Position numbers and translations under genes: made by a program
The notes under the pieces: generated by a model
Told to the model about the DNA's origin: nothing
What the model saw: the letters and a program-made list of their open reading frames with translations, nothing else
Database searches by the model: none
In this document: in pieces, positions 1 through 7,582 of the stretch
How positions within the stretch are numbered: position 1 is the first letter of the stretch
How the letters are laid out: the number at the start of each line of letters is the position of its first letter
Origin: Neopararhizobium haloflavum
GTDB taxonomy: Bacteria; Pseudomonadota; Alphaproteobacteria; Rhizobiales; Rhizobiaceae
Direction: 5' to 3'
Assembly: GCF_002750855.1 (NCBI RefSeq)
Contig: NZ_NWUC01000004.1
Coordinates: 62,001 to 126,000 of the forward strand
Length of the DNA stretch: 64,000 nucleotides

Positions 1-481
1 CCAACATCGCGGCCAGCGGCCGGAGCGGACGGATACGCCGGAAGATCCCGGCGAAGGGTCGACCGAGGGCCGCCGCGCGCAAGGCTGCGCGAAAGCGATC
101 GGGATAGGGCAGCACCCGCGCCAGCACCGCGCGAATCGTGCGATCGGCCAGCGGCCGGCGATAGGTCTTGTCGATATGAGCGCGGGCATGGTCGACGAGA
201 TGCATGTAATTGACGCCCGATGGGCAAGTCGTCATGCAGGCAAGGCATGAGAGGCACCGGTCGATATGCGTGACGATCTCCTTGTCGGCCGGCCGGTCGT
301 TCTCCAGCATGTCCTTGATAAGATAGATGCGCCCGCGCGGGCTATCCAACTCGTTGCCCAGCGTCACATAGGTCGGACAAGTGGCCGTGCAGAAACCGCA
401 ATGCACGCATTTGCGCAGAATCTGTTCCGATTCGCGGGTTGCCGGATCGCTGAGCTGTTTCTCGGTAAAGTTGGTTTCCAT
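1..481 (-). CDS. glcF: glycolate oxidase iron-sulfur subunit GlcF (3' part missing)
   Basis: The first 160 residues of a ferredoxin-like electron-transfer subunit; the gene runs off the left edge of the window. The protein starts METNFTEKQL and has two 4Fe-4S motifs, CVHCGFCTATCP (Cys25 to Cys35) and CLSCLACMTTCP (Cys76 to Cys86), in the order typical of GlcF. The family accepts electrons from the FAD subunits GlcD and GlcE when glycolate, and often D-lactate, is oxidised, and passes them to the membrane quinone pool. It lies 55 bp downstream of glcE on the same strand and is very probably the third gene of a glcDEF operon. The C-terminal CCG domains that follow in this family are outside the window. 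Confidence 0.93.
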   Translation of the reverse strand, partial: METNFTEKQLSDPATRESEQILRKCVHCGFCTATCPTYVTLGNELDSPRGRIYLIKDMLENDRPADKEIVTHIDRCLSCLACMTTCPSGVNYMHLVDHARAHIDKTYRRPLADRTIRAVLARVLPYPDRFRAALRAAALGRPFAGIFRRIRPLRPLAAML

Positions 482-536
482 CGTCTTGTGCGATCCCGCC
501 AATAATTCATGAAGTGCCGGCCAGGCGGCCAGGCGT

Positions 537-1778
537 TCAATATGTGCTGGCCATGCGGCCCGGATTGAGAATGCCGTGCGGATCGAACTGGGCCTTCAGC
601 CGCCCGGCGAGTGCCGCCAGCGGTGCCGGCTGCGGCTCGAACACCGGTATCGACGCACGGTCCTCACGGCTTGCTCGGATGAGCGTTGCATGCCCGCCGC
701 CGAGCGCACGAATCGTCGCACGCAGCAGTTCGGCGCCGGGTTCGGCTTCCATGCGCAGCCAGACGAGCCCGCCCTGCCAGTCATAGAATGCATCAACGCC
801 GACCCGCAGCCGCAAGGCACCGACGAGCTGGTGTCCCACCGACGGGGCGACGGCAACGCGCCAGACCGGGCGGGCCGTTCCATCGCAGAACGGCTCGACG
901 TCGCGTATCTCGCGCCACAGCCGCTGCGATTCGTCCCCGTCAAGACGCTCGGCGGGGCCAAAAGGCTTCAAAAGTGCCGCCAGACGCGAAAAACGGTATT
1001 CGACCGACGGAGCAAAGCCTTCAAGGCGTAGCACCGTCGAAGATGCCGCCAATGCCTTGTCCAGAAACCGTCCCTTGACACTTTCCGGCAGATGGGCCGC
1101 AGACGCCACTTCGGCGCTCGATCCCATCGCAACCGCCATCGCCTCCGTCGCTTCACCATCGTCGAGGCCCGAAAGGACAAGCGTCGCTTCCGTCTCGGGA
1201 CGCGGCATGACCTTCATGGTGACTTCGGTCATTGCGCCGAGGGTTCCCCATGAGCCGCACAGACCCTTGGACAGATCGTAGCCGGTGACGTTCTTGACGA
1301 CCCGGCCGCCGGCCTTGACGATGTCGCCGCGCCCGGTGACGAACCGCATGCCCAGCACATGATCGCGCGCTGCCCCGGCCTTGAGACGCCGAGGACCGGA
1401 CAGGTTTGACGCCGCCATGCCACCCAGCGTGCCGACGCCGGGTGGCTCGGCCAGAAGCGGCCCGTAGTCCATCGGCTCGAACTGGAATTGCTGACCGCGC
1501 TCGGCAAGCAGTGTCGACAGATCGGCGAGCGGAGTGCCAGCGCGCGCCGAGAGCACCAGTTCTTCGGGCTCATAGAGCGTGACGCCGGAAAGATCGGCAA
1601 GCGACAAGGTCTCGGCCGTCTGCATCGGCCGGCCGATGGCTCGCCTCGACCCATGCCCGACGATCTCCAGCGGCGCGCGCTCGGAAATCGCCCAGGCAAC
1701 GGCATCGCGAACGCCGTCTTCCGTCGTGGGGCGCAGCATGGCGCTCGGCGCCGGTTCAATCACGGTCTGGTCGGACAT
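537..1778 (-). CDS. glcE: glycolate oxidase FAD-binding subunit GlcE
   Basis: 413-residue flavoprotein of the FAD_binding_4 (PCMH) type, shorter than GlcD, as usual for GlcE. The N-terminal half carries the FAD domain with GVGTLGGMAASNLSGP and VVKNVTGYDLSKGLCGSWG; the C-terminus ends FDPHGILNPGRM, the usual FAD-oxidase ending. With GlcD and GlcF it forms the membrane-associated complex that oxidises glycolate to glyoxylate. The ATG at 1776-1778 is preferred; a GTG codon directly before it (1779-1781) is an alternative. The gene begins only 6 bp after the glcD stop, so the two are probably translated together. Confidence 0.92.
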   Translation of the reverse strand: MSDQTVIEPAPSAMLRPTTEDGVRDAVAWAISERAPLEIVGHGSRRAIGRPMQTAETLSLADLSGVTLYEPEELVLSARAGTPLADLSTLLAERGQQFQFEPMDYGPLLAEPPGVGTLGGMAASNLSGPRRLKAGAARDHVLGMRFVTGRGDIVKAGGRVVKNVTGYDLSKGLCGSWGTLGAMTEVTMKVMPRPETEATLVLSGLDDGEATEAMAVAMGSSAEVASAAHLPESVKGRFLDKALAASSTVLRLEGFAPSVEYRFSRLAALLKPFGPAERLDGDESQRLWREIRDVEPFCDGTARPVWRVAVAPSVGHQLVGALRLRVGVDAFYDWQGGLVWLRMEAEPGAELLRATIRALGGGHATLIRASREDRASIPVFEPQPAPLAALAGRLKAQFDPHGILNPGRMASTY

Positions 1779-1784
1779 CACTTG

Positions 1785-3275
1785 TCAGAATCTCGGAATA
1801 TCGGGGAACGGCAGTTGGCCGCGATGGATATGCATGCGGCCCATTTCCGCGCAGTTCTTCAACTGCGGGAAAACCTTGCCGGGGTTCAGCAGATGCTTTT
1901 CGTCGAATGCGCATTTGACGCGCATCTGCTGATCAAGGTCGTCCTCGTTGAACATCTCGGGCATCAGATCGCGTTTTTCCACGCCGACGCCGTGCTCCCC
2001 CGTCAGAACCCCGCCGACAGCGACGCACAGTCTGAGGATATCGGCACCGAAGGCTTCCGCCGCGGCCAATTCGCCCGGCTTGTTGGCGTCATAGAGAATC
2101 AGCGGATGCAGGTTGCCGTCGCCCGCGTGAAAGACGTTGGCGACGCGCAGGCCGTGCTTTTCGGACAGCTCGCGCATCCCGGCGAGCACGCGTGGCAATT
2201 CCTTGCGGGGGATGGTCCCGTCCATGCAGAAATAGTCGGGCGAGATGCGACCGACCGCTGGAAAGGCTGCCTTGCGGCCTGCCCAGAATGTCGCCCGTTC
2301 GGCCTCCGACTGGGAGACCCTGAGGGTCGATGCGCCGTTGCGCGAGGCCATTGCCTCCACTTCGGCCAGAAGATGGTCGACCTCGGCCTCCGGTCCATCC
2401 AGTTCGACGATCAACAGCGCCTCGACATCGAGGGGATAATCGGCGTGCACGAAGTCCTCGGCGGCGTGGATCGCGGGACGGTCCATCATTTCCATACCGC
2501 CGGGTATAATTCCCGCGGCTATGATGTCGGCGACGCATTGTCCCGCTTCCTCGCTAGTCGGGAAGCCGACAAGGACCGCACGCGCCGTTTCCGGCTTCTG
2601 GAGAATGCGAACCGTGACCTCCGTGACGACGCCGAGCAGGCCTTCGGAGCCTGTCATCAGCGCCAGCAGATCGTAGCCTTCGGAATCGAGATGCTTTCCG
2701 CCGATGCGCACCACATCACCATCGATCAGCACCATCTCGAGACCGAGCACATTGTTGGTGGTGAGGCCGTATTTCAGGCTATGCACGCCGCCGGAATTTT
2801 CCGCGATGTTGCCGCCGATCGAACAGGCGATCTGCGACGACGGGTCCGGGGCGTAATAGAAGCCTTCCTCCTGGACGGCATGGGTGATGCCGAGGTTGGT
2901 CACGCCCGGCTGCACGACGACGGCCCGGTTCGGGTAGTCGATTTCCAGCACCTGATTAAATCGCGACATGACGAGAAGCACCGCGTCGCCGAGCGGCAAC
3001 GCGCCACCGGACAGCGAGGTGCCTGCGCCCCTTGGGACAACGCGGATGCCGTATTTGTGACAGTAGGCAAGGACTCTACTGACCTGGTCGACGGTTTCCG
3101 GCAGCACGACGACCAGTGGCATCTGCCGGTAGGCTGTCAACGCGTCTGTCTCGAAGGCGCGCATCTCGTTCAGCGTATCGACGACACCCTCGCCGGGAAC
3201 GATGTCCCTCAGGTCGGACACGATCGTTGCACGGCGCGCGACAACGCCTGAATCCTGCTCCGGCATCTTGAGCAT
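1785..3275 (-). CDS. glcD: glycolate oxidase FAD-linked catalytic subunit GlcD
   Basis: 496-residue FAD-linked oxidase of the GlcD/D-lactate dehydrogenase family. PRGAGTSLSGGALP and IGGNIAENSGGVHSLKYG are FAD-domain motifs; HAGDGNLHP and TGEHGVGVEKRDLM near the C-terminus carry the conserved active-site histidines. It oxidises glycolate to glyoxylate, with D-lactate a common alternative substrate. An upstream ATG at 3299 would give 504 residues, but the ATG at 3275 has a strong ribosome site GGAGGAG at 3284-3290, 8 nt away, and the likely promoter -10 and operator sit at 3307-3327, leaving almost no leader for the longer form. First gene of glcDEF; divergent from a LysR gene. Confidence 0.93.
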   Translation of the reverse strand: MLKMPEQDSGVVARRATIVSDLRDIVPGEGVVDTLNEMRAFETDALTAYRQMPLVVVLPETVDQVSRVLAYCHKYGIRVVPRGAGTSLSGGALPLGDAVLLVMSRFNQVLEIDYPNRAVVVQPGVTNLGITHAVQEEGFYYAPDPSSQIACSIGGNIAENSGGVHSLKYGLTTNNVLGLEMVLIDGDVVRIGGKHLDSEGYDLLALMTGSEGLLGVVTEVTVRILQKPETARAVLVGFPTSEEAGQCVADIIAAGIIPGGMEMMDRPAIHAAEDFVHADYPLDVEALLIVELDGPEAEVDHLLAEVEAMASRNGASTLRVSQSEAERATFWAGRKAAFPAVGRISPDYFCMDGTIPRKELPRVLAGMRELSEKHGLRVANVFHAGDGNLHPLILYDANKPGELAAAEAFGADILRLCVAVGGVLTGEHGVGVEKRDLMPEMFNEDDLDQQMRVKCAFDEKHLLNPGKVFPQLKNCAEMGRMHIHRGQLPFPDIPRF

Positions 3276-3283
3276 CGTGGTGT

Positions 3284-3290
3284 CTCCTCC
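3284..3290 (-). promoter_or_regulatory. ribosome binding site deciding the glcD start
   Basis: On the minus strand this reads GGAGGAG, 8 nt before the ATG at 3275. The other in-frame ATG at 3299 has no comparable site, so the shorter GlcD is favoured. Confidence 0.7.
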
Positions 3291-3306
3291 GTCGGTCATG
3301 GCCTGA

Positions 3307-3327
3307 CTGGTGAAAATTTTTTACCAG
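3307..3327. promoter_or_regulatory. palindromic operator candidate at the glcDEF promoter
   Basis: A 21-bp near-perfect palindrome, CTGGT at 3307-3311 and ACCAG at 3323-3327, with an A/T-only centre apart from one G. Reading toward glcD, a -35-like TTGTCG (3342-3347) and a -10-like TAAAAA (3318-3323, 18-bp spacer) place the palindrome over the -10, where a bound protein would block transcription. A closely matching 21-bp element lies at 5893-5913 before the fadR-lutABC operon. TGGT/ACCA half-sites suit GntR proteins of the FadR subfamily. The promoter call is weaker than the palindrome itself. Confidence 0.6.
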
Positions 3328-3381
3328 ATGACAGCCGCTCGCGACAATGTGTCTTTTGACTCATTTCATATCCGAGCGGTT

Positions 3382-3397
3382 TCATGCGAATTCATGA
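3382..3397. promoter_or_regulatory. LysR-type box candidate between glcD and the LysR gene
   Basis: Inverted repeat TCATG (3382-3386), 6 bp, CATGA (3393-3397), containing a T-N11-A element. It lies 86 bp before the LysR start and upstream of the likely glcD -35, the place expected for a LysR protein that controls both itself and the divergent operon. Seen by eye only. Confidence 0.4.
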
Positions 3398-3482
3398 CTA
3401 GCGTCGTGATCGGGCAAATCCAAGCAGGAGCCCCCGGCGTAAAGGGGATAGAGGGCAAGGCAATTCCATTGCAGACAGAGCC

Positions 3483-4460
3483 ATGAACAATCTCGGCGAT
3501 CTGGAAATCTTCGCCCGCGTGGTCGCTGCCGGCAGCATGTCGTCGGCAGGGCGCGAGCTTGGGCTCTCGCCGGCTGTCGTATCTAAAAGGCTGAGGCGGC
3601 TGGAGGATCGGCTGGGTACCCGGCTCTTGCAGCGCACCACGCGGCAAATATCCCTGACGGAGGCGGGCCATGGCTTCTACGAGCGCGTGATCGCCATTCT
3701 CGCTGGCATCGAGGAAGCGGAAGCCTTCGTGTCGCGGCGCTCGGCGCTGGCGCGCGGCACGCTGAAAGTGTCCGCGCCGACCTCTTTCGGACGGATGCAC
3801 ATTGCCCCGCATATCAATCGATTCATGCTGGCCAATCCGGATCTTGCCATAAATCTCGTGCTCAGCGACGATTTCGTCGACATCGTGGGAGACGGCTACG
3901 ATGTGGCGCTTCGGATCGCAGAGCTTTCCGATTCGAGCCTCGTGGCCCGCAAGCTCGCGCCGGTAAAGCGTATCCTCTGCGCCTCGCCGCTCTATATCGC
4001 GCGCTGCGGCTTACCATCGACGATCGCCGATCTCGACGCACATCTATGCATCCCCTCGCACAACAGCGAACCATGGAGGTTGGACGGGACCGACGGGCCG
4101 CTGGTCTACCGGCCTTCGGGACCGCTGCTGACGAATTCGTCCGAAGTGGTACGGGAATGCGTCATCGGCGGCGTCGGCATCGCCTTGCGCTCGACATGGG
4201 ACATCGGCGAAGAGCTTGCGGCCGGGAAACTGGTACGCGTGCTCCCGCAGTTCGAAGGATCGCGCAACGTGGCGGTCCATGCCGTCTATGCCAGCCGACG
4301 CTTCCTGCCGGCCAAGATCAGGGTATTCATCGACTTTCTCGCCGACCTTTTCGGACCAACACCCTACTGGGACAAGGGAACCGCGATCGAAAGCCGCGGC
4401 GACCACGCCATCGAGGCCGAACGCGATGCGGATGCCCGGCCAATCGACCCGGTCCTCTAG
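3483..4460 (+). CDS. LysR-family transcriptional regulator
   Basis: 325 residues. The first 60 form the winged helix-turn-helix (FARVVAAGSMSSAGRELGLS then VSKRLRRLEDRLGTRLLQR); the rest is a periplasmic-binding-protein-like effector domain with a LysR_substrate pattern (GTLKVSAPTSFGRMHIAP). The sequence style resembles the DmlR/YafC subgroup. It is divergent from glcDEF with a 207-bp gap that holds an inverted repeat of LysR type at 3382-3397, so glcDEF is a reasonable target, and glycolate, lactate or a related acid a plausible effector; this is inference from position. The last 25 residues are poorly conserved in style and may be disordered. Confidence 0.88.
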   Translation: MNNLGDLEIFARVVAAGSMSSAGRELGLSPAVVSKRLRRLEDRLGTRLLQRTTRQISLTEAGHGFYERVIAILAGIEEAEAFVSRRSALARGTLKVSAPTSFGRMHIAPHINRFMLANPDLAINLVLSDDFVDIVGDGYDVALRIAELSDSSLVARKLAPVKRILCASPLYIARCGLPSTIADLDAHLCIPSHNSEPWRLDGTDGPLVYRPSGPLLTNSSEVVRECVIGGVGIALRSTWDIGEELAAGKLVRVLPQFEGSRNVAVHAVYASRRFLPAKIRVFIDFLADLFGPTPYWDKGTAIESRGDHAIEAERDADARPIDPVL

Positions 4461-4497
4461 GCGTCCTTATGTTTGTGCAGGCCGCTCAAGGGCGGAT

Positions 4498-5808
4498 TCA
4501 TGCCCCTGCCCTGTCCTCTTCCTCGTGATGGCGGCGGATCCGACGGACGATCCACCAGATCGCGAGAACGGTGACAGGGACTGCGGCGCCCGTTGCGATC
4601 TCCGGCCGAAGCGGCAGCCCCCATTCGTAGAGCGCCTTTGCTAGATAGGACACAAGACCGACGACATAGTAGGAAATGGCCGCGACTGACAGGCCCTCCA
4701 CCGTCTGTTGCAGCCGCAACTGAAGCTTGGCGCGCCGGTTCATCGATTGCAGCAGGGCGCTGTTCTGCTTTTCCAGTTCGACATCGATCCAGCTTCGCAG
4801 CAGCGTCGTGGCGCGGGCGAGCTTGCGGGACAGGTTGATCTGCCGTTCCTCGAGCGATCGGCATGTGCGCATGGCCGGCGCGATGCGCCGCCGCAGAAAG
4901 GTGCCCCAGGATTCGTAACCGGCTACGGGATGTTCCTTCAACGCATTCAACCGCTCTTCCACGATGCCGTCATAAGCGCGGGTGGCACCGAACCGGTAGA
5001 GGCCGGCCGCCGCATTGGCCTCCAATTCGGCGGCCAGGCCCGATATCCGCTCCAAAAGCGCATCGCTTTCCGCCCGCGCCTCCGAGCGCATACGCTGCGT
5101 GATCTCGGTCAGCCCGTCCTCGATCCGGCGGATTTCCGGCGAGAGCGACTGGGCGAGCGGCAGACCCAGCATGGCGAGAGTGCGGTAGGTCTCAACCTCC
5201 ATAAGACGCTGCGACAACGCACCGGCGCGTGCCGGCGAGAGCCCGCGATCCAGTACGAGGATCCGTGTCAGACCGTCCTTGTCCTGACGAAAATCCGTGA
5301 CGGCGGCGGCGCGGTCGTCCTCGACCAGCGAGTAGCAAAGGCTTGCCGGGTCGAAGATCGTGATCGCCCGCTCGGTCGCGTCGGTCCAGGGCCTAATTTC
5401 AAGCCGCACACCGGAGATGAGCGTGCCGGGCGGGTTGAAGCCGTCGCCGAAGGGATGGCCATCGATGGGGCCGCCGAATCGGCTCGGGACAGGCCCTTCC
5501 CAGGCATAGGTGGAAAATTCGGCATGGCGCTCCCAACGCAGCGTCCCGCGGCCCCAGGTCATCGCATGGTGACGCGCATCCTTCTGCGGCGCGGCCAGAC
5601 CACGCATACGCGCGAGTTCACCGAGAACGGCCTGGTCGACACCCTGGCCACCATCGGTCATGAAGGCGAGCTGGACGATCAGCCGAGGCGCCTCGATCAG
5701 CGGCGATGGCCGAGCGTGAATTTCGCCGAGCGCCTTGGCGCGCTGATCGGCGACCGGAAAACCGAAACTGCCCTTGCCCACGTCGATCCGCCCACCTGCC
5801 TGATCCAT
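4498..5808 (-). CDS. DUF3422 family membrane protein
   Basis: 436 residues, function unknown. The family signature is near the N-terminus (WERHAEFSTYAW, then PFGDGFNPPGTLISGVRLEI). The middle is long and helical with predicted coiled-coil character (AESDALLERISGLAAELE, NLSRKLARATTLLRSWI). The C-terminus has two membrane segments (AAISYYVVGLVSYLAKAL and VPVTVLAIWWIV) and a charged tail. The start MDQAGG at 5808 is chosen because a longer frame to 5970 would cover the promoter and operator of the divergent fadR gene; GGAGGAA sits directly before this ATG, and an in-frame GTG 9 bp upstream is also possible. It is convergent with the LysR gene. Confidence 0.82.
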   Translation of the reverse strand: MDQAGGRIDVGKGSFGFPVADQRAKALGEIHARPSPLIEAPRLIVQLAFMTDGGQGVDQAVLGELARMRGLAAPQKDARHHAMTWGRGTLRWERHAEFSTYAWEGPVPSRFGGPIDGHPFGDGFNPPGTLISGVRLEIRPWTDATERAITIFDPASLCYSLVEDDRAAAVTDFRQDKDGLTRILVLDRGLSPARAGALSQRLMEVETYRTLAMLGLPLAQSLSPEIRRIEDGLTEITQRMRSEARAESDALLERISGLAAELEANAAAGLYRFGATRAYDGIVEERLNALKEHPVAGYESWGTFLRRRIAPAMRTCRSLEERQINLSRKLARATTLLRSWIDVELEKQNSALLQSMNRRAKLQLRLQQTVEGLSVAAISYYVVGLVSYLAKALYEWGLPLRPEIATGAAVPVTVLAIWWIVRRIRRHHEEEDRAGA

Positions 5809-5892
5809 TTCCTCCACTATGCTGTGCGCGCGGCCCGCCAGGCAAGTGCGACAGGCTGGCGCTGTGGGGCCCCGGCACCGCGCCGGGCGCAA

Positions 5893-5913
5893 CTGGATAA
5901 TATTATTGACCAG
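5893..5913. promoter_or_regulatory. palindromic operator candidate at the fadR-lutABC promoter
   Basis: A 21-bp palindrome, CTGG at 5893-5896 and CCAG at 5910-5913, with an A/T-rich core AATA/TATT. It agrees with the glcD element at 3307-3327 at 16 of 21 positions, including both CTGG/CCAG ends and an identical length. TTGACC at 5906-5911 inside it can serve as a -35, with a weak -10 GATACG at 5928-5933. The fadR start is 60 bp downstream. This fits autorepression by the FadR-type protein. Confidence 0.6.
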
Positions 5914-5972
5914 CTTTCGACCGAATTGATACGTTCGACCTGGCGGAAAAGACTGCCGTCTGGAGTTCAACG

Positions 5973-6791
5973 ATGACAGCGGAGATCTTCGATCGCGTGG
6001 CGCACGGCCGAACGGCCGACGAAGTCGTGCTGCAGATCGAACGGCTCATTCTCGACAGCGTGCTGCGCGTCGGCGACAGGCTGCCGGGCGAGCGGGAATT
6101 GTCACGCCGCCTCGCGGTATCGCGGCCAATTCTTCGCGAGGCGTTGAAGGACCTCGAAGCACGCGGATTGCTGGTGACCCGACCTGGCGGGGGAACGCAT
6201 GTCGCCGACATCATCGGGCAGGTCTTTGCCCGGCCGCTGATCGCGCTCATCGCCAAACACCGCAAGGCGACGCTGGACTATCTCGAATACCGCCGAGAGA
6301 TCGAAGCGATGACGGCCTCGTTCGCCGCCCGACGTGCCACACCGGCCGACCGCGCGATGCTCACGACGGTAATCGATCGAATGCGTGCGGCTCACGAACG
6401 CGGCGACTTTGCCGAGGAAGCCGAACTGGACGTCGAGCTGCACAACGCCGTCGGCGAATGCGCGCACAACATCGTGCTTCTCCACACGCTTCGCTCATGC
6501 TACCGGCTGCTCAGCGACGGCGTCTTCTACAATCGCTCGCTGATCTACGGACTGCCCGGCGCACGGGAGAAGCTTCTCCAGCAGCATCTCGCGATCGCAC
6601 AAGCTGTTGTTTCGGCCGATCCAAATGCGGCCCGCACGGCAGCGGAGGCGCATATCGATTTCGTGACGGCTGCGATGCATGAGGCCGAGCGCACCGGCGA
6701 TTGGGAGCGTATCGCGCGTCTCAGGCTGCGCCAGCGCACCGGCCCCGTGGCCGGACACGACAGGGACGAAAATACGGAGGCGGCCGAGTGA
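5973..6791 (+). CDS. GntR-family regulator, FadR subfamily (likely lactate regulator)
   Basis: 272 residues. An N-terminal winged helix-turn-helix of GntR type (LPGERELSRRLAVSRPILRE, about residues 30-50) is followed by an all-helical FCD domain. That domain keeps the metal/ligand-binding set: Asp and His in ELDVELHNAVGE, His in QQHLAIAQ and His in AEAHIDFV. FCD proteins of this type (LldR, LutR-like, GlcC, PdhR) sense small carboxylates. The gene's TGA overlaps the lutA GTG by 4 bp, so it is co-translated with the L-lactate genes it probably controls. The ribosome site TGGAG (5961-5965) is 7 nt before the ATG. Confidence 0.88.
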   Translation: MTAEIFDRVAHGRTADEVVLQIERLILDSVLRVGDRLPGERELSRRLAVSRPILREALKDLEARGLLVTRPGGGTHVADIIGQVFARPLIALIAKHRKATLDYLEYRREIEAMTASFAARRATPADRAMLTTVIDRMRAAHERGDFAEEAELDVELHNAVGECAHNIVLLHTLRSCYRLLSDGVFYNRSLIYGLPGAREKLLQQHLAIAQAVVSADPNAARTAAEAHIDFVTAAMHEAERTGDWERIARLRLRQRTGPVAGHDRDENTEAAE

Positions 6792-7573
6792 CAGGCGCAC
6801 AAGAAACAAATGGCTCACCGCCGCATGTCGGCCTTTTCGTCACGTGTCTGGTCGACCTGTTCCGGCCGAGCGTCGGCTTTGCCAGCCTCAAACTGCTGGA
6901 AAATGCCGGCTGCAAGGTGGATGTTCCCAACGCGCAGACCTGCTGCGGCCAGCCGGCCTACAACTCGGGTGACCGAAAGGACACGCGCGCGATCGCCGAG
7001 CAGGTCATCGAGGCATTCGAAGCGTTCGACTATGTGGTGGCGCCTTCAGGCTCATGCGCCTCGATGCTGCGCAAGCATTACCCCGGCCTTTTCGACGGGG
7101 ACCCGAAATGGCAGGCGCGCGCGCAGAGCTTTGCCGCCAAGTGCCACGAACTCGTATCCTTTCTGACCGACGTGATGGGCGTTTCGTCCGTCGACGCGCG
7201 GCTCGAAGCGTCGGTGACCTATCACGACTCATGCTCGGGGCTGCGCGAACTCGGCGTCAAGGCGCAGCCGAGGGCGCTGCTGGCCTCGATGAACGGCATC
7301 CAGCTGAAGGAGATGGGCGACAGCGAAGTGTGCTGCGGGTTCGGCGGGACATTCTGCGTGAAGTATCCCGACATCTCCAACCATATCGTGGGCAAGAAGA
7401 CCGCCAACATCGAGGCCGCAGAAACGGATCTGCTGCTTGCCGGCGACATGGGATGCCTGATGAACATGGCGGGCAAGCTGCGCCGCCAGGGCGCCGCAAC
7501 CGAGGTCCGCCACGTCGCGGAGGTGCTGGCCGGGCTGACCGACACACCGCCGATCGCCGGCAGGGCCAAATAG
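6788..7573 (+). CDS. lutA: L-lactate utilisation Fe-S protein LutA
   Basis: 261 residues, heterodisulfide-reductase-like protein with two CCG domains: a Cys set ending TCCGQPAYNSG in the first half, and YHDSCSGLRELG with CCGFGGTFCVKYPD in the second. LutA with LutB and LutC forms the flavin-independent L-lactate oxidase complex described in Bacillus and widespread in bacteria (YkgEFG in E. coli); lactate becomes pyruvate. The GTG start at 6788 overlaps the fadR stop (GTGA) and leaves MTGAQETNGSPPHVGLF, in good agreement with family N-termini; upstream in-frame codons lie inside fadR. Confidence 0.93.
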   Translation: MTGAQETNGSPPHVGLFVTCLVDLFRPSVGFASLKLLENAGCKVDVPNAQTCCGQPAYNSGDRKDTRAIAEQVIEAFEAFDYVVAPSGSCASMLRKHYPGLFDGDPKWQARAQSFAAKCHELVSFLTDVMGVSSVDARLEASVTYHDSCSGLRELGVKAQPRALLASMNGIQLKEMGDSEVCCGFGGTFCVKYPDISNHIVGKKTANIEAAETDLLLAGDMGCLMNMAGKLRRQGAATEVRHVAEVLAGLTDTPPIAGRAK

Positions 7574-7582
7574 GAACGCGCG

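Noticed and set aside
1488..3251. A 587-codon open frame on the plus strand
   Set aside because: It is antisense to glcD and glcE and has no recognisable domain.
5809..5970. N-terminal extension of the DUF3422 protein
   Set aside because: These 54 codons have no family similarity and cover the promoter and operator of the divergent regulator gene.
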